A stretch of DNA of 64,000 bases, taken from positions 9,334,967 through 9,398,966 of the forward strand of contig NC_051091.1 of the NCBI RefSeq assembly GCF_901709675.1, read 5' to 3'. Made by a program: the position numbers and the translations under genes. The notes beneath the pieces are model-generated. The model ran no database searches, was not told the DNA's origin, and saw only the letters and a list, made by a program, of their open reading frames with translations. Positions 29,301 to 39,191 of this stretch are shown here, piece by piece (the first letter of the stretch is position 1; each line of letters starts with the position of its first letter). This DNA comes from Syngnathus acus. Lineage: Eukaryota > Chordata > Actinopteri > Syngnathiformes > Syngnathidae.

Positions 29301-32165
29301 CGACGTCCAAGACAAACACGCTGTGTCAGCGCCGTCCCGTGGTTTCCCCCCACTCCCTGCAACCAGGAGACCAGAAATTTTCCGCTAACACACTACACAT
29401 CTCTTGATGTATTTAAAGTGCGTCTGTGGTCAAGATGATGTCATGTGGGCCGAGCCTCTGCATGTGATCTGTTGCTAGCGACGCTTTATAGATCACCTAT
29501 GGGAGAGATGGTGGCAAGTTAGAACTCGGTTTACATGGTTTGTGTGTGTATGCATGTACGTAAGTGTGTTGTTGCAGACATGGGATAGGTTGGACTCCTG
29601 AATTGATTGCTGCAGATTATTTTCAGGTATGGAACTTTTTAAGGGGATTATTACAGAGTCCTCCCCTCACGTGGTATTATCTACAGAAGTAAAGTAGTTG
29701 CACACTTAAGCATTGTTCATTTTTTCTTTTTCATCTCAACTTTGCAATGCATGGGAAAAGGATCAGATGATTGCTTGTAATAACAAAGAGAGTTGACAAT
29801 CAGTTGCCCTCCAATTAAATTGAAATGCTTCAATGATTTTGGCGTGATGTCACATAGGAGTTACAACAGGAGTAGAGACGTCCGCCTCGAGACCTGATGT
29901 GTGCTTTGCTGCTTCTGCATACGATATTTCACTTTTAATTTATTATAACGTTTTTCTTCATTTTAAATACACATTCAAATGCCTCATTGTGTTTTGGCCT
30001 TTCTTCTTACACAAAAATTGTTTAATGCAGTTTTCAGGACATTCAGTTCAAATGGAGCATATCGAAAGAAATTTAGTAATTTATCAGAGCAAAAATTCCC
30101 ATGCAACTTGTCTGTGTCTTAATTGAGCTATTTGACCGTAACGCGAGGTAAACAACATTAAATTGAAGTGTAACAAAATCTAATGTTTCGACCTGATCCA
30201 CCTCCAAAGGAAATTGCAATGTCAAGCAATTTTCTTGAGGGCAGGGTTGAGTGGTGCTTAAGGAGGAAGAGATCTGTGAAGGTCATTAATGTTTGCCTGG
30301 GAAAATGCCTTCTGCGAATCCCCTCAATATTGTTGTCTTTAAGGGATAAAGAGATGAATAGGACCGTGCTGAAATCAAACCCCATTTAATTGCATTTTCA
30401 AAACGATTCTGAATTATTTGTGACTTTATATCTCGTGGCTATGTTCTGCATAAGTACAATTACTGAATTGTGATTATGTTTGTAATACTTTGATGATCAT
30501 CCAGTCATCCAGTGACAATTATATAATTAAAACTGGCAATTGTACGCTATAAACTTTGAAGTTCAGAGTCTGCAGACTCAAGTCAATCAGAGGAGGAGTC
30601 TCATGCATATGTAAAGAGCCAAAGGGGCAATTCTACTCACTCATTTCATCTCTTCGGTGGAGTCGCTTACATTTAATACATTTGAAGAAAACCCTCAAAG
30701 AACCACTAAAAGCTATTGCCATTATCTTGATTTTTAAGACTCAAAGGTAAGATGTACTTTTAAGATGTTATTATATTTTTTTATTTATGCAAAAGTATTT
30801 CTGTTTTTATCAATCAAAAGGCATACAGTTTTATGACATGCCTTGCCTTCAAAAATGTGAATTAATCTTAAACCATACATTGATTTATGTGCTGTTTAAT
30901 ATACGTACATAATTTGCTATATAACGTTTAATTTCTGACAGAAAACCATGTTTAAACTAAATAACAAAATTCGCTAGTAGGAACCATTCAACATCTGCTA
31001 GTTTGCGTCCGTCACCGGAAGCTGTTTCTGGTTACTCAATGGACACCGGCGATTGAGGAACCAACGATTGACTTTATCGTAAGGGGGTAAACTCTTCTCA
31101 TGGCGGTATGAATAATTGACAAAATATTGATTTATCTGAGTCGAAAATTATATTTTAGCGGAAAGTATTTTGCAATTACCAAAACTAACGATTTATAGTC
31201 CCAAATTGAGATGAAATTATAGTTTTATCAATTTGATTTTACTTGTTACACCCCTACAAGTTTGGAGATCGAAGATTTCGTCTGTTAATGAACAATGTAG
31301 TTCCCGTCAGCTTTCCTGCTGCGGTCTCTTTCTCAGGATCCAAAGTTTGACTCTCCACCCCCTCCCTTTATTATGATCAGCATGCACTGAAGAATTATGA
31401 CGGTCATATTTCTCATGGCAAGCCCGTGGAAAAGTCATTTATCCATCGGTGAGTAGAAGGAACTTGAACAGATCTGACGGGAAAAGAGGACGTCCGCGTT
31501 GAGCTAACTCAGCACATTTGGAAGATCGCGCTCGGAACTAAATCCGGTGGTCAGTCCATTTAAAACTAAAGCTATCAAAATCAATATTTATTGTAAAGAT
31601 AAGGATAGTGAAAGATATTTAGATGTTAAATCACAGCTTGTTTCCAAAATGCAAATGATGCGTTCATGTACTACTGATGACTAACGTTTAGTACTTTCGT
31701 AAAATTACGGTAGCTTCTATTAATTCATACAAGATAATTTTATCTTCATATTGGATTTAATTAATTTTACGGCTTCATAATCGTATGAAATACTCTGTCA
31801 ACGCAGCACTTATTAAAAGTCAGGATATTTAGCTAAAATCTGCGAATACTTGATCCCTTAAATGTGATTAAAACTGTCTTTATAAATAATTTAAAGTAAA
31901 CCATACATATACCACAGAGGCTCAAAGCCTTTCAAGCACTTACAAACTATAGATAGATTTACCACAATTGTAATTTAAATTTAAAATATTTTTACTTGAA
32001 ATGCAAATGGGGGAGATTTTTCTTCAATTCAAAAAAAATAGTGAGTAGCTGAATTTGTCAAATGGCAACAAATGGGTCCGCTGTGGAATTAGCTCTTGAC
32101 AAAAGGAATATTTGTTCTATATGTTCATTTTGGCAGAGTCACAGGAGAAAAGGTGAGGGTTGGCC
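29301..32165 (+). other. tusc2-hyal2 intergenic region
   Basis: The 2.9 kb contain the tusc2 3'UTR and the hyal2 upstream part. A 14-bp perfect palindrome GAGTCTGCAGACTC is at 30566-30579. A segment with overlapping open frames on both strands (about 30158-30389) has no recognisable product. The acceptor TTTTGGCAG ending at 32136 shows that hyal2 has at least one upstream untranslated exon. HYAL1/HYAL3-like exons were not seen. Confidence 0.5.
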
Positions 32166-33791
32166 ATGGAGGCTCTCTGGCTGAATTGCGTGATCCTGAC
32201 GGTGACAGCAACATGGACGGGTGTATGCGCAACACACGCTAAGCAAACAAGATGGCCTTTATATTCCCAGACACCAGTTCTCCAGGTTTGGAATGCTGCC
32301 ACTCAGGACTGTTTCCCGAGGCACGGTGTCACTTTACCCTTGGACCAGTTTGACATTGTGGCCTCGCCCAACGAGGGCTTTGTCCGACAAAACCTGACCA
32401 TATTCTACAAGGAGCGCCTCGGCCTTTACCCTTATTACGATCATGATGGCACTGCGGTTAACAAGGGGCTTCCGCAGCTTGCCAGCCTGGTTGAACACTA
32501 TGAAAAGATGCCAGAAGGTGTGCAGAAATACATCCGGGAACCAGAGGCCAAAGGTTTGGCTGTTATCGACTGGGAAGAGTGGCGCCCGCTGTGGATCAGG
32601 AATTGGGAGTCTAAAGACATCTATCGAAGTAAATCGCGGGAAATGGTTCTGAAGAAGAACCCAACATGGAGCCAGGAGCAAGCTGCAAAGGTGGCCAAGC
32701 AGGAGTTTGAGCTGTCGGCTCGTGAATTCATGCTGGAGACGCTGAAACATGCAAAGAATTTGAGGCCCAATCAAGTGTGGGGCTTCTACTTGTTCCCGGA
32801 TTGCTACAACCACGACTACAGGAATGGTCTGAAGAACTACACGGGTCGCTGCCCCGAGTTGGAGATGGCCCGTAACGACCAGCTCAACTGGCTGTGGATG
32901 GAGTGCACGGCGCTCTTCCCTTCCATATACATGGGGTCCGTGCTGCGCTCCACACGTCATGGGCGCCTTTTTGTGCGCAACAGGGTGAAGGAGGCCATGC
33001 GCCTGGCATCTGTTGGGGACGGATTGGCGCGCCCGGTTTTCGTCTACACCCGCCCCACGTACATCAATCAGATGGATCTCCTCACTGAGGTCAGTTGGAG
33101 TCTTGTTACATCACAGTCACAAGTGCTAAAGGGTGCGGCGCCATAAAATCTTTGTTACTGCGTAATTTGTCCATAAGTGTTTATGTAAGTGAGCGAGTAG
33201 ATTTTGCCCAACCCGGAGGGCATTTGAGGTTCCGGTGTTTTTAGTCGTGCCAGGTTTGAGGTTCGTAGCTGTCAAGCGCCCAATGTATGACCTGCGTGTG
33301 GCTGCATTTGACAGACAGATCTGGTGTCCACCATCGGTGAGAGCGTTGCACTGGGAGCGGCGGGAGTCATCTTCTGGGGAGACTCGTCCTACTCGAGCGA
33401 GAGCGGCTGCTTGACCCTTAAAGACTATCTCAACGGAGCGTTGGGCCGCTACCTGCTCAACGTGTCCACGGCGGCCGAAGAGTGCAGTCGCACACGCTGC
33501 AACCTGCACGGCCGCTGCCTGCGCAGTCATCCCGACGACGACACGTACTTGCACCTCAGCCCGTCCGCGCACAGCATCGCTCGGCAGAACGGCCGCCTGA
33601 AGGTGAGCGGAAAGCCCAGTCAGGCCGAGCTGGCTCTTTTCCGTCAACACTTCCAGTGCCAGTGCTACACTGGTTACCAGGGGGAAGCCTGTGCTCTGAG
33701 AGCCAAAGGGCAGAATAAAGCCCCCTCTGTTCTAGGAATATGGCCGCTTTGCATTTTACTCCCGCTTGGACTCCTCATTCTGTTACAGTGA
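32166..33791 (+). CDS. hyal2: Hyaluronidase-2, GPI-anchored glycoside hydrolase family 56
   Basis: HYAL2 is a cell-surface endo-beta-N-acetylglucosaminidase that cuts high-mass hyaluronan. Two coding exons, 32166-33089 and 33315-33791, encode 466 residues (human 473). A signal peptide lies at 1-24 (hydrophobic LNCVILTVTATWTGVCA). The GH56 catalytic pair is in VIDWEEWRP (Asp135, Glu137). Conserved blocks include FDIVASPNEGFVRQ, LYPYYD, WGFYLFPDCYNHDY and ALFPSIYMG. An EGF-like part (CNLHGRC, CQCYTGYQGEAC) and a terminal hydrophobic stretch (WPLCILLPLGLLILL) indicate GPI anchoring. The downstream acceptor is a tandem GACAGACAG; only the first site keeps the frame. The 5'UTR begins in an upstream exon. 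HYAL2 rather than HYAL1 is favoured by the C-terminal tail and the tusc2 neighbour. Confidence 0.94.
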
Positions 33792-34700
33792 GGAAAAGAA
33801 GCAACTTCAAATGATTCTAGTTGGGCTGTTTGACATGAACTCACTCCAAGTTCCTGAACAATACAAATACTGCTGAATCACTCGCCGATGACTTATCTTG
33901 TACATGAGCCAGATTTTCCAAATGTGGTCTTATTTTTCACTTCCCCTCCCGAGCATCTTTCTAACAGAATAATGCGAGTGTGAGTCAAGCTTCACGAGAA
34001 GCTCTCCAAATGCTTAACCACATTCTACAGCCAAATGCTCATAACGTTGTTTGAAATTCATACATTTCTCTCAGGCCGCATGCACCATGCTGTCCTTGAC
34101 CTCCAGATGGTGATACATACTCTCTGTCTCGACCGCAGTGTCTTTGTTTTCTACAGTACATTTCAATTTGTTGCTTAATCACTTTGTCGAAAACAATTTA
34201 TTATGCCAGAAGGTGCCGAATTATTACAAATCATACTATGCAGCATAGAATATTTTCAACATTTCAGAGAACACATCTGCATTATCATTTTGTCCCTTAT
34301 GGTAACATGACACTCCCTCCCATTCCGCAGCCCCCACCCCGCAATCTTTTCGCCTCCAACTTATTTTCCTGCTAGTCAACATGAGTGATAGTTCTCGAAA
34401 AAAAAAAAATCTTTATATCTACCTTTGTTTGGTGGGAAGAAAACAAATGCTTGACCATGACATGGCTGTACGTGCTTTTTATTAATAATATGAAATAATG
34501 TGGCTGGGCCTGAACTGTTCTATTTGAGAAGTGTGATGTTGCAGTCGAGTTTCTTTGTTTACAGATGCCATTCGAGTTTTTAATGCAGTGTTCATCTCAG
34601 CCTTGTATCGGTTTACAGTCTCTTGTACCAGTCCAAATGCCTTTCAGTTTTTCATCGGAAATTTGTACGAGTAAAGGAAAAGTAAAGGTTATGAATATAT

Positions 34701-34740
<40 letters not shown>

Positions 34741-36103
34741 CTGGATTTATTCGTGATGTCAATGGGCAAAGAGTCTTTAGTCACCTAAATGCATTAGGAG
34801 CGAAAGGAATATCTCAAATGCTATTATGGAACAAAATGTTTACAATGATTTATGGAATGCTGCACTTTAACACATTTTCTATTGAACAAGAGACTGCTGC
34901 GTAAAGTATGTACAGGGCCGACAAACAGTGCATTGTGTATGGTCTTTTCATTTAGTATTTACATTGTTTTGGGGGAGTGTTTGCAAGTTGTGTTTTCCTC
35001 ACATACATTGATGTCATAGTTTGAAACCAAACCAGAAAAAAAAACAGGCTTGATTGATTACATGTTTTTAATTCAGTATTTAATGTTCTTATTTGATCTT
35101 TTTTTTTTAACATTAAAACGCATCTGAATGTGACTTGTGCAGTATTCCTTTCTTAACTCTGCGTACTTCTGCGTATATTATTTTCTGAACAAAATAATTT
35201 TTTCCCCAACCATTTAATTTTCTTTTATTTTACACGTTTGTGCAATATCTACAGGAAATGACGTGCTCACTCAACCGGTTGTTATGTGCAGCACGTAATA
35301 TAGTTCGTCCAGAAACAGCGTTAAAGAACATTTTTCAAACACCACAGAATATATTTAATATAGAGCAATTTTACGTTCGTCATCGTGTGTATATGACAGC
35401 AATTAACACAAATGGTTTTCATCGTTCTTTTACAAAAAAAACTAATACGCACGTACATTACGAAGCTCACGTCGAATATCGGCTAGCTGGCATTAATGCT
35501 TATTTAGAGGTCTTCACATTGCTAACCAACGTCAATACTCCGGACTAAAAACAGCTTAAATTCACCCGACAAGTTTGATTCGGGAGACATGACGGCAAAG
35601 AAGACAACATTGTTTTTTCGTCAATGAGTGTCCTGCAGTGTCTTCCTGTGTTTCGGTATGTTTGATTGAGGTTCTACTAATTAATCTTCAACATCCCATT
35701 GAGACGCATAGCATACTTAGCTGATGTAACGTTAGCTGCCTTTTTGAGGTATTTAACAATATGATTATCATTATTGTATTCTTCAGTGGTGTCGAAATAC
35801 ACTGCATCATTTTGGGACTTACTATTTTGCCTCTTAACCAGTAGATGCGGTTATAGTGCAAACTACAACCATATCTATTGATAGTATTTTAAAAAGAACA
35901 TACATTTATTTTTATATCGGAATTGGTTTCTGTGGTCAGAAATAATTGCCAGTAATTCCTGGATGTTAGCATTGTCCTAAATATGTCATAGGTAACAGCA
36001 TTCATTTCCTTCCCAATTCATATATTTGTTTTGGAGTTATGACACGTTTTGTACATTTGATATGAATAAGACATATCTGTATGCAATTCCCACCACTTTC
36101 CAG
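33792..36103 (+). other. hyal2 3'UTR and hyal2-abhd14a intergenic region
   Basis: The region holds a (TA)n microsatellite at 34703-34738. A possible ATTAAA signal at 35112-35117 would give a 1.3 kb hyal2 3'UTR. A 102-codon open frame at 35240-35548 has no recognised similarity. The acceptor CTTTCCAG ending at 36103 places the abhd14a start in a second exon, so its first exon is probably between about 35500 and 36000. Confidence 0.5.
34703..34738. repeat. (TA)n microsatellite
   Basis: About 18 uninterrupted TA units lie downstream of hyal2. Confidence 0.95.
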
Positions 36104-36120
36104 GTCGTTCACACTCTAAA

Positions 36121-37750
36121 ATGATGTTCCTGCGCAATCGTATGGTGATCCTGGGCATGGTGTTGTTGGCCACCTTATTACTGTACCTGCTACTGCCCTC
36201 CATACGTCAAGGCAACATGGAGCCATCCCTCAACGCACAAAGACTCGGGCTCTTGGCCACATCCCCACCGCCACTTCCCAACGTCAACGTGTCGGTTCGC
36301 ACAGGACATCTGCCTGGGGACCCGCCACTCTTTTTCCGTGAAGCTTTGCCCATCGACGGAGCTGGACGACAGATACTGCCCAGGTGAGCTCACGATAGCA
36401 CAGCTGACTTAACATCTAGCAACGGTTCTTTAAATCATCTAAACTTGAATTATTAAAGTCAGGTGGAGTCCCAGATGAGAGATACAGTGTCATTTCTGAT
36501 TGCAGGTTACAAGTGGTACTTTTGCATGGCCAGGCCTTCACATCAAAAACATGGGAAGAACTTGGTACCATGGCCCTTCTTGCTACTAATGGATATCAGG
36601 CTTTAGCCATGGACCTGCCAGGTACAGAAATAATTAGGGATGTTTGACACCACTTTTTTCTGACTGAAACCAGTACAAGCACTCAATTCTTGAGTAGTCA
36701 CCGATACTAAGTACAGATACCACTCGTGATGCATAACATCTTCCCTCAAAACTGTCTGATAATTTTAAAGACCTGCATATCCCAATATAGATACTAATTT
36801 TCCTTAAGATTATAACAATTGAAATAAAAAATAATGGCATATTTCTATTCTCTTTTCTAATTTTTAGTTACTAGTTGGGTAAAAGGTTGCATGTACTTTG
36901 AAATAAGGCTGGCTTACTCAACCCTAGTAATAATACAATCGTCAAGTGTTGAGAGATAATTGTTTTGTCCATGCTGAATTCAGTTGAGTTGTCACCGACA
37001 CCACTAATTCCAGTAAAACAGCATTGCAGCAATCTTTTTAATGTGTGTAATTATCACTATTATTGTACAGTCATACCCGAGCAGTAACTTAACAGTGGTA
37101 TGACTATAAACATATTGGCTCAGCAATTTGCAGTGCGCCCTCTTGTGGTTTAAAATAAGACGACAATGCTCACACTCAATTTCACTTATAAATCCTACCT
37201 GTATGTCTGTAATCTTTAATACCTTTTTGTCAGGTTATGGTAAATCGCCCGACTCTGAGACCCTCAAGACCGATCAAAGTCGAGTGGACCTGCTCTCCAG
37301 GTTCATGGAGTCACTGGGTGTGAGGGCGGCGGTGCTTGTGAGTCCTTCCATGAGCGGCCATTACTCCATCCCATTCCTCATGAAGAACAGCGGACAGCTG
37401 CGAGGCTTTGTTCCCATAGCGCCTGTCGGTACTCGAAGTTACACGCCACAACAGTATCAGAATATCCAGGTGAGCAACACAATAATCTAATGGGATCTCA
37501 TTCGATATTCTGCCGTAATATAGATAATAGTTTTTGACATATTTTGACTTTGTAATGTACTCTCCAGACACCTACCCTGATTGTGTTCGGGGCCCTTGAC
37601 ACTAATCTGGGCGCCCAGTCTCATAAAAACCTTGCCCAACTTCCTCATCACACTGTGCTCAAGCTGGATGAAGCTCGCCACGCGTGCTACATGGACAAAC
37701 CGAGAGACTTTCACCAAGGGCTGATCGAATTTCTCGGAAAATTGAAGTGA
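36121..37750 (+). CDS. abhd14a: ABHD14A, membrane-anchored alpha/beta hydrolase
   Basis: This is a serine-hydrolase fold protein. Its mammalian counterpart is a type II membrane protein linked to cerebellar granule neurons, with no settled substrate. Four exons: 36121-36383, 36506-36621, 37234-37469, 37568-37750, for 265 residues (human 271). An N-terminal anchor (MVILGMVLLATLLLYLLLP) is followed by a Pro-rich linker. The fold starts VVLLHGQAFTSKTWEELGT and DLPGYGKSP. The nucleophile elbow is SPSMSGHYS; the acid is in LIVFGALDTNLG and the base in DEARHACYMD. ABHD14A sits beside ACY1 in mammals too, where read-through transcripts are known. The membrane anchor favours ABHD14A over the soluble ABHD14B. 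Confidence 0.94.
36635..36726. repeat. Degraded GTATCGG-type fish repeat fragment
   Basis: In abhd14a intron 2, the words TTGAGTAGTCACCGATACTA and GTACAGATACC resemble parts of the copies at 51684-51943 and 58481-58555. This suggests one interspersed family, probably non-autonomous. Confidence 0.4.
37133..37148 (-). promoter_or_regulatory. CTCF-like motif, reverse orientation
   Basis: The minus strand reads CCACAAGAGGGCGCAC, a very good match to the CTCF core. It lies in abhd14a intron 2. Confidence 0.5.
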
Positions 37751-38246
37751 GATGTGCTGCAGCAAAGATGGACGGGAAAACATGAGGAGGTACTTGACTT
37801 GGCCTGGCATGAGCTTGCTTTGGCAAAATAGGATTACAAAAAAGTCGTTATTGTTGCAAGAGGAAGAAGCTATATGATGTGGATAAAACAGAAGCAAAGA
37901 AAGCTCAGATTTCTGACTATATATAATTTATTCATTTTCATCATGAAACAATTTGTGCAATAAGCCCCCACTTGTACAGTTGCGTGACATTTCTCTTTGC
38001 ATGCCCAAAAAAAATATAAAAGGATTGAGTTTGCATCAGTGTTGCCATTTTTGTAGGTGACAAGAGAAATTACTGCTGTAAATTGTGCAAAATGTAGCCG
38101 GGGCAAATGCATGTGCTCTGGGAAAAGCTAGTGGTCACTCTTCATTTTAGACATTCCAGATGTGTGCAAATGTAAAACAAAGCAAAACAAATGCTCTCGA
38201 CAATGGAAAATGCAAGGAAGTTCATGTTGAAAAACATGTTTCTGAT

Positions 38247-38257
38247 AATAAAATAAA
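38247..38257 (+). terminator. Overlapping polyadenylation signals of abhd14a
   Basis: AATAAA occurs at 38247-38252 and 38252-38257, 0.5 kb after the stop codon. The sequence 37751-38246 is therefore read as 3'UTR. Confidence 0.6.
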
Positions 38258-38454
38258 ATTTAATATACAGTATTTGCAGCCAGTGTGGACAGTTATTTTT
38301 AGGATACCTAAATAAGTTGCTTTTTAAGTTACACCTACACGAACTTAGAAACTCCGATTTTTTTTATGCATGTTATTGAGCATTACAGTATGATGAAATA
38401 GTTTTACGACGGGTGCCGAGCTTGCAGAAAACAAATTTTATGTTTCTTCACCGG

Positions 38455-38546
38455 TAGCATAGGAAATAAACTTAATTGCTTTCAGAGATGCAGAGGGCAT
38501 CATTTATGACCCTAGATTCACAGGACCTAAGATGTGTGACAATACA
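38455..38546 (+). pseudogene. Decayed duplicate of acy1 exon 4
   Basis: From GCTTTCA onward about 61 of 77 positions match the true acy1 exon 4 (39915-40009) and its donor with one single-base gap. The first 14 bases (AGCATxGGAAATA block) also align. In the acy1 frame it has stop codons (TAG, TAA), a short deletion and a one-base insertion. The acceptor position reads CCG instead of CAG, while the donor CA|GTGG is kept. A GTACATCAG start at 38657, 110 bp downstream, is where exon 5 would begin (the real intron is 112 bp), but similarity there is weak. It is read as a relic of a tandem acy1 copy. Confidence 0.8.
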
Positions 38547-38557
38547 GTGGATATACA

Positions 38558-39191
38558 AGTTTTGCTTGTTACAAACATGTCCCAAAAAAAAAAGACTTGT
38601 TACAAAACTAGTTTTGTGTGTTATGCAAGTTATACGAAAGACTCTCATAGTGTTTGGTACATCAGAACCATGTATTACGGTAAAACGTTTGCAGGATCTT
38701 GGGATGATTTCAAAATAAAAGCAAATTTATAAGCCCGTGTGACACATTGTGCACAGTTCGAACATTAACAGTCCATTATTTTTATGGGCGGCGGGGTGCT
38801 AATTAATTCAAAATATCTTACACATAAATGTTTTTCAAAATTAATCATTGATCGCAAGACGTCTGACTAGTGTTTAATCAATCTACCTTTTATTTTGAAA
38901 TGTGTTTTCCGACTACCTTTACCGTACAGCTGAAATGAAAGGTGAAGCAAATCTAGCTGCGTGCTTGTGTCTTAACACGTCTCTTTCCTGGTTAGGCGCC
39001 CGGTAGTCAACTAACAAGCGAGACAGTCTGGTATGTACTTGTGTTTACTTGCAAACAACATAAACCAATCGGGATGTCAATTTAAGATTGTCGCTCGTCA
39101 GCTTATCAAATACACTGCTAGCAGAGTTAGCTCGAACCAACCGGCCCGTTACCTTCCACGTTGTTCGTCTGTGTTATCAGAAGACGTCAAC
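38558..39191 (+). other. acy1 upstream region
   Basis: The sequence runs from the pseudo-exon to the acy1 start codon. It probably contains the acy1 promoter and 5'UTR, GC-richer from about 38980. A GTATGT donor-like site overlaps the upstream in-frame ATG at 39033. Confidence 0.45.

Noticed and set aside
30158-30389. Open frames on both strands between tusc2 and hyal2
   Set aside because: No recognisable motif and mutual overlap; at most a conserved non-coding element, which cannot be judged here.
32334-32960. 208-codon frame on the minus strand
   Set aside because: Antisense shadow of hyal2 exon 1.
33307-33322. Second AG of the tandem GACAGACAG acceptor in hyal2
   Set aside because: Using it shifts the frame and destroys the conserved STIGES segment; the first AG is used.
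35240-35548. 102-codon open frame upstream of abhd14a
   Set aside because: No recognised domain, low-complexity neighbourhood, no splice or promoter support; consistent with a chance frame.
38636-38700. TLIVFG word resembling abhd14a exon 4
   Set aside because: Only six residues match, flanks do not align, and it overlaps the position of a possible acy1 exon 5 relic; treated as chance.
38476-38718. 80-codon open frame between abhd14a and acy1
   Set aside because: It is created by the frame-broken acy1 exon relic. The protein is not maintained, since the acy1 frame itself contains stops.
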